64,000 bases of DNA. Origin: Sporisorium sorghi. Taxonomy: Eukaryota > Basidiomycota > Ustilaginomycetes > Ustilaginales > Ustilaginaceae. The notes beneath the pieces are model-generated. The model ran no database searches and was not told the origin of the DNA. It saw only the letters and a list, made by a program, of their open reading frames with translations. This document shows positions 60,089-64,000 of the stretch, in pieces (position 1 is the stretch's first letter; every line of letters begins with the position of its first letter). A program made the translations under genes and the position numbers. The stretch covers positions 98,095-162,094 of the forward strand of contig JALCCG010000016.1 of the NCBI GenBank assembly GCA_023212695.1, in the 5' to 3' direction.

Positions 60089-62878
60089 TCAACCTGTATT
60101 GCGCAGCCCTGCTGCAATGCCGTTGATCGTGAGGAGTACTTCCCGGAGCAGATCCGGATCGTCATCCTGCTCTTGCTCTCTAAGTTCACGCAGCTCATTA
60201 AGCAGTTGAACCTGCAAATAGCTGAGCGGATCGACATAAGGGTTACGGAGACGGATGGACTCCTGAAGGACCGGCTGGTTATCCAGAATGTCCTGTTGAC
60301 CCGTTATCTTGAGAACAAGCTCCTTCGTCAAATTGAACTCATCCTGTATCAAACCGAAGATACGCTCTCGAGCTTTATCATCCTTCGTCATCAAGGAGTA
60401 CTCCTTGGCGATGATCAGATCGGCCTTGGCAAGAGCCATCTGAAGCGTGTCAATTAACGAAGTAAAGAACGGATAACTCGTATACATCTTCTGAAGCACC
60501 TTCAGATTTTCTTCCTTGTCCTGATAGAAGCTCTGTAAGCCCGTACCAGCCGCGTACCATGCTGGAAGCAGGTAACGGCTCTGCGTCCACGCAAACACCC
60601 AAGGAATGGCTCTCAGGTCCTCGAAACGGTCACTGTTCTTACGCTTGGAAGGTCGGGAGCCAATATTCAGTTCTCCCACCTCAGGAAGCGGTGTGGATTC
60701 CTTGAAGAAGCTAAGGAAATCCGGGTCACGGAATATCAAATCCTGATATTTCTTCTGTGAAGCGGCCGAAATGCTGGAAGAAATCTCTTCCCATTCCTTC
60801 TCGGTCGATTCGGTTTCAGCATAGCGTGCATTCAGAGAAGCCGTAATAAGTGCTGAAGTGGCCTGGTCCAAGCTGCGGTAAGCTATTCCTTTCAAGGAAT
60901 AGCGGGAGGATATCACCTCGCCTTGTTCCGTGATTTTGATGCCGCCAGCAATAGTAGATGCCGGCTGGGCCAAAATGCTGCGGTTCAGAGGCATGCCGCC
61001 GCGTCCAAGCGATCCGCCGCGTCCATGGAAGTATTTCAGCCTGATGCCGTATTCGTTGCCTACAGCGGTAATATCCTTGAGCGCTACTTGCAGCTCCCAA
61101 TTTGCTGTAATAGCTCCGCCATCCTTGTTGCTGTCAGAGTAGCCCAGCATGATCTCCTGCAGTTCATTCATTGCGCTTACGGCCTCACGATAAATCGGCA
61201 GGCTGAAGAGCTTGCGCATAATTTCAGGCGCTGCATGAAGGTCCTCAATCGTCTCGAACAATGGGGCAGCCTGTAATGTAGCAACCACAGAACCATCATT
61301 ATCCTTGCGGAAGAGTCCGACCTCTTTGGCAAACACCATCACTTCAAGAATGTCGCTTGCTCCTTCCGACATACTGATCAAGTAACTCGAAATACATTTC
61401 ACACCAAATTCCTGCTGTGCGCGGAATACCGTGCGATAGACTTCAAGGCATTCTTCGGTGCTGTCGCTATACTCCTGATATGGAGTTGTCAACGGTCGAG
61501 GATCGTTAAGCAGGTTATTGAGCAGCTCGATTTTCTCGTCCTCGCTCATTTGTGCATAATCCTGAGTGACGTTCATTTTACGAAGAATTTCGGCCATTGC
61601 GTTCTCATGCTCTTGGCTATGCTGTCTGATATCCAGTGTTGCTGTATGGAAACCAAACAACTCCGCCTGGCGAATCAGCTTCTGGATATAAGTGTCTGCA
61701 ACATAGTCAGCAAAATGGAAACGCAAGCTTCGATCAATGATATTCAAGTCCTCAATAAACTCTTCAGGAGACTGGTACCGCTCGCTTCCTGTCATGTTTT
61801 CATCAAGAATATGACTCATTTTAGCTAACATATATACCAGTTTTACACGATAAGGCTCTTTCTCATTGTGCCAAATTTCCATCTTTTTCAGTGTCACATG
61901 CTCGCGGTCTTTTTCGATGGATTGAAGCAATTCATCCGACACGCTCACAATGGATGAACTGAAGCTGAGGTATTTCATGAATTCACGCAAGATCCGTTGA
62001 TATTCACGAACCGCAAGCTTCCGCTGCATTTCGAGCGTTCTCCATGTTACGTCCGCCGTCACTGAAGGATTTCCGTCCCGATCGCCACCAATCCATGAAC
62101 CGAAACGCAAATAGGTTGGAACGTGCCAATGGTGACCCGGGTAATACTTACTTAGGCAGCGCTCCAGCTCTTGATAAACCTCTGGCAGAATGTGAAACAG
62201 AGTCTCGTGAAAATAATACATGCCGTTTCTGACTTCATCAAGAACCGTCGGCTTGCGATCACGAAGCTCATCGGTTTGCCACAGTGTGATAACCTCATTC
62301 AGTAATTTCTCCCGAAGCTGCTCTCGTTCGCGGAATGTCAGTGTCGGGTTGTCCAGTTGCATAACATCGTCTGCTATCCGTTTATGAATATCCAGAATAG
62401 CCCGACGCATCGCTTCTGTCGGATGAGCTGTCATTACCAGCTCAAGGGATAGACTTTCGAGAATTTCTTGAACTTCTTCAAACGTAATATTGCGCTCTTT
62501 CAAATCCTGGATCGCACTTTCAATGGAACCTGGTTGAACACTCTCCCCAGCGGAACGCTCGTAATCACGCTTGCGGCGTATGCGATGATTCTGCTCTGCG
62601 ATATTAACCAATTGAAAGTAAATGGCAAACGCACGAATCACCTGATGGCGAATGTCTGGTTCCAGCGTGCTGATAATCCCTTTGAAATCTGCAAACAATT
62701 CCGGCAGGAATACGGATCGCAACGATTTACTCGTTTCGCGAATTTTCTCAACTATATCTAAAAGCTCATTGCCTCCTTGATGGACAAGAACTTCCCCAAG
62801 AATATTGCCAAGGAACCGTACATCACGCCGCAGCAGATTGTTGGAATTGCTCTTTGCGGTTACTGTAAGTTCAGTCAT
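60089..62878 (-). CDS. ppc: Phosphoenolpyruvate carboxylase
   Basis: Anaplerotic enzyme that forms oxaloacetate from phosphoenolpyruvate and bicarbonate. 929 aa, full length. Catalytic H152 in VMTAHPTEAMRR, the second active site FHGRGGSLGRGG with the neighbouring LGYSDSNKDGG, the C-terminal QDDDPDL region and the final NGIAAGLRNTG that all family members end with. It supplies oxaloacetate and so aspartate, the precursor of ectoine. Single gene with its own terminator. Confidence 0.98.
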   Translation of the reverse strand: MTELTVTAKSNSNNLLRRDVRFLGNILGEVLVHQGGNELLDIVEKIRETSKSLRSVFLPELFADFKGIISTLEPDIRHQVIRAFAIYFQLVNIAEQNHRIRRKRDYERSAGESVQPGSIESAIQDLKERNITFEEVQEILESLSLELVMTAHPTEAMRRAILDIHKRIADDVMQLDNPTLTFREREQLREKLLNEVITLWQTDELRDRKPTVLDEVRNGMYYFHETLFHILPEVYQELERCLSKYYPGHHWHVPTYLRFGSWIGGDRDGNPSVTADVTWRTLEMQRKLAVREYQRILREFMKYLSFSSSIVSVSDELLQSIEKDREHVTLKKMEIWHNEKEPYRVKLVYMLAKMSHILDENMTGSERYQSPEEFIEDLNIIDRSLRFHFADYVADTYIQKLIRQAELFGFHTATLDIRQHSQEHENAMAEILRKMNVTQDYAQMSEDEKIELLNNLLNDPRPLTTPYQEYSDSTEECLEVYRTVFRAQQEFGVKCISSYLISMSEGASDILEVMVFAKEVGLFRKDNDGSVVATLQAAPLFETIEDLHAAPEIMRKLFSLPIYREAVSAMNELQEIMLGYSDSNKDGGAITANWELQVALKDITAVGNEYGIRLKYFHGRGGSLGRGGMPLNRSILAQPASTIAGGIKITEQGEVISSRYSLKGIAYRSLDQATSALITASLNARYAETESTEKEWEEISSSISAASQKKYQDLIFRDPDFLSFFKESTPLPEVGELNIGSRPSKRKNSDRFEDLRAIPWVFAWTQSRYLLPAWYAAGTGLQSFYQDKEENLKVLQKMYTSYPFFTSLIDTLQMALAKADLIIAKEYSLMTKDDKARERIFGLIQDEFNLTKELVLKITGQQDILDNQPVLQESIRLRNPYVDPLSYLQVQLLNELRELREQEQDDDPDLLREVLLTINGIAAGLRNTG

Positions 62879-63112
62879 GCTACTCCTCCCATCTCAACCC
62901 GTTTCAGCAGTTTATCTTTAGGACGTAACGCCTTCCTAACATCATACAATAAAAGCGAATGAAAATCTGCATTTTTCAGGCGAAAAAATTAGCCAAATCG
63001 ACAAAACTCATGCTATTGATATGCCCTTCTACGATAAACATTAGTCCAAGAAACCCTTGATATGACTGCATTCTTTATCACATTAACACTTCGCAGGATA
63101 GTCGTGTAAATA

Positions 63113-63141
63113 TGTAAAAAAAACATCACACACGGTGATGT
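63113..63141 (-). terminator. Terminator of the tRNA operon
   Basis: ACATCAC / GTGATGT stem with a 5-base loop followed by eight T on the minus strand, 13 bases after tRNA-Gly(TCC). Confidence 0.92.
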
Positions 63142-63153
63142 CCTGCATATGTA

Positions 63154-63227
63154 TGGAGCGGGTGATGGGAATCGAACCCACGCTACCAGCTTGGAAGGCT
63201 GGAGTTCTACCATTGAACTACACCCGC
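63154..63227 (-). tRNA. tRNA-Gly (anticodon TCC)
   Basis: Cloverleaf with acceptor GCGGGTG/CACCCGC, anticodon loop CTTCCAA, TTCGATT loop, encoded CCA. Last gene of the cluster. Confidence 0.96.
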
Positions 63228-63300
63228 ATATCACCCCACAAAAGTGACCTTATGCTTTAGCATATTCTGATTACTTTTATGGGCAAAACGCCTAAGCAAA

Positions 63301-63374
63301 TCGGGATGACACGATTTGAACATGCGACCCCCTGGTCCCAAACCAGGTGCTCTACCAAGCTGAGCTACATCCCG
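63301..63374 (-). tRNA. tRNA-Pro (anticodon TGG)
   Basis: Acceptor CGGGATG/CATCCCG, anticodon loop TTTGGGA, T loop TTCAAAT. CCA is not encoded, unlike in the other seven genes here. Confidence 0.95.
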
Positions 63375-63393
63375 ATATTAATCTTTGAAAAAA

Positions 63394-63470
63394 TGGCACG
63401 CCCTGAGAGATTCGAACTCCCGACCTTTTGATTCGTAGTCAAACGCTCTATCCAGCTGAGCTAAGGGCGC
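63394..63470 (-). tRNA. tRNA-Arg (anticodon ACG)
   Basis: Acceptor GCGCCCT/AGGGCGT, anticodon loop CTACGAA (A34 would be edited to inosine by TadA), CCA encoded. Confidence 0.96.
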
Positions 63471-63473
63471 AAA

Positions 63474-63548
63474 TGGAGCGGACGACGGGAATCGAACCCG
63501 CGACCCTCGCCTTGGCAAGGCGATGCTCTACCGCTGAGCCACGTCCGC
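63474..63548 (-). tRNA. tRNA-Gly (anticodon GCC)
   Basis: Acceptor GCGGACG/CGTCCGC, anticodon loop TTGCCAA, CCA encoded. A second glycine tRNA in the same operon. Confidence 0.96.
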
Positions 63549-63553
63549 ATAAA

Positions 63554-63637
63554 TGGTGCGCGTGGAGGGACTTGAACCCCCACGTCAAAGACGCTAGATC
63601 CTAAGTCTAGTGCGTCTGCCAATTCCGCCACACGCGC
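63554..63637 (-). tRNA. tRNA-Leu (anticodon TAG)
   Basis: Class II tRNA with a long variable arm (GCGTCTTTGACGT), acceptor GCGCGTG/CACGCGC, anticodon loop CTTAGGA, CCA encoded. Confidence 0.96.
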
Positions 63638-63651
63638 ACAAGATGAAACAA

Positions 63652-63727
63652 TGGTGAGCCATGAAGGACTCGAACCTTCGACACCCTGATTAAAAGTCAG
63701 GTGCTCTACCAACTGAGCTAATGGCTC
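63652..63727 (-). tRNA. tRNA-Lys (anticodon TTT)
   Basis: Acceptor GAGCCAT/ATGGCTC, anticodon loop CTTTTAA, CCA encoded. Confidence 0.96.
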
Positions 63728-63794
63728 GCATATCAGGGCCCCCGAAAGTATTCGGAATCACCTTCAAAGCGCAACTTCACTTTTTGGTGTGAAG

Positions 63795-63869
63795 TGGCTG
63801 GGGATATAGGATTCGAACCTATGCATGACGGAGTCAAAGTCCGTTGCCTTACCGCTTGGCTAATCCCCA
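63795..63869 (-). tRNA. tRNA-Gln (anticodon TTG)
   Basis: Acceptor TGGGGAT/ATCCCCA, anticodon loop CTTTGAC, CCA encoded. Confidence 0.95.
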
Positions 63870-63924
63870 ATATCGATGAATATTTCTATTTTGCATTTCA
63901 AAACTCTAATAATCATGAGTTAAA

Positions 63925-64000
63925 TGGTGGAGGCTGAGGGGTTCGAACCCCCGACCCTCTGCTTGTAAGGCAGATGCTCTCCCAGCTGAGCTAAGCCTCC
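63925..64000 (-). tRNA. tRNA-Val (anticodon TAC)
   Basis: Acceptor GGAGGCT/AGCCTCC, anticodon loop CTTACAA, CCA encoded. Its first base is the last base of the window; more tRNA genes may lie upstream outside it. Confidence 0.95.

Noticed and set aside
63013..63712. Open frames in the tRNA cluster
   Set aside because: Translations of tRNA genes; typical spurious calls.

Overview
The window looks like a chromosomal segment of a Paenibacillus-type Bacillota. The evidence is gene content and order: sigW-rsiW-cdaA-cdaR-glmM-glmS in the Bacillus order, a glmS ribozyme, a ydaO-type c-di-AMP riboswitch, a BclB-like exosporium protein, an S-layer (SLH) anchored chitinase, YesM/YesN-type sugar-uptake regulation, strong Shine-Dalgarno sites and cre-like sites.

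Layout. (1) 1-7210, minus: one compatible-solute operon, ehuB-ehuC-ehuD-ehuA-ectA-ectB-ectC-ectD-UPF0316. It has a readable promoter, a c-di-AMP riboswitch and an intrinsic terminator in its leader, so uptake, synthesis and hydroxylation of ectoine appear to sit under one second-messenger switch. The last gene (UPF0316) has a frameshift and leaves the window. (2) 7681-17400: a BclB-like collagen-repeat spore protein; a three-gene operon (VOC dioxygenase, flavin reductase, SDR) for aromatic or quinone compounds; an AI-2E family permease; cardiolipin synthase; an azoreductase and a MarR regulator that share a 16-bp operator; a VOC protein; and a second MarR protein facing a truncated oxidoreductase. 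Several decayed gene fragments lie between them. (3) 17401-22600: a large SLH-anchored GH18 chitinase with a cre site, a SnoaL-like protein and gene remnants. (4) 22597-39863: a 17-kb system of eight genes in two divergent arms. The minus arm encodes a vWA/transmembrane/FHA-like protein, a tubulin/FtsZ-like GTPase of 1129 aa, an unknown 794-aa protein, a membrane vWA protein, a small beta-rich protein, a zinc-ribbon TRAFAC-type GTPase and a large membrane protein that starts with a GAP1-like domain. The plus arm encodes a 50-aa membrane peptide, a zinc-ribbon membrane protein and a 636-aa anchored protein. This is the most interesting locus. (5) 40042-44244: an SLC13 dicarboxylate transporter with its CitS/CitT-like two-component system. 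(6) 44627-51424: a CUT1 sugar ABC importer (two permeases and a binding protein, no ATPase) with a YesM/YesN-like two-component system. (7) 51904-59847: glmS (with ribozyme), glmM, cdaR, cdaA, rsiW and sigW, all minus. (8) 60089-62878: PEP carboxylase. (9) 63154-64000: eight tRNA genes on the minus strand.

How it fits together: the c-di-AMP synthase CdaA and its regulators CdaR and GlmM are encoded about 50 kb from an operon that carries a c-di-AMP riboswitch. That operon makes and imports ectoines, so the window holds both the source of the osmotic second messenger and one of its predicted outputs. Carbon-source genes (chitinase, dicarboxylate transporter) carry catabolite-repression sites.
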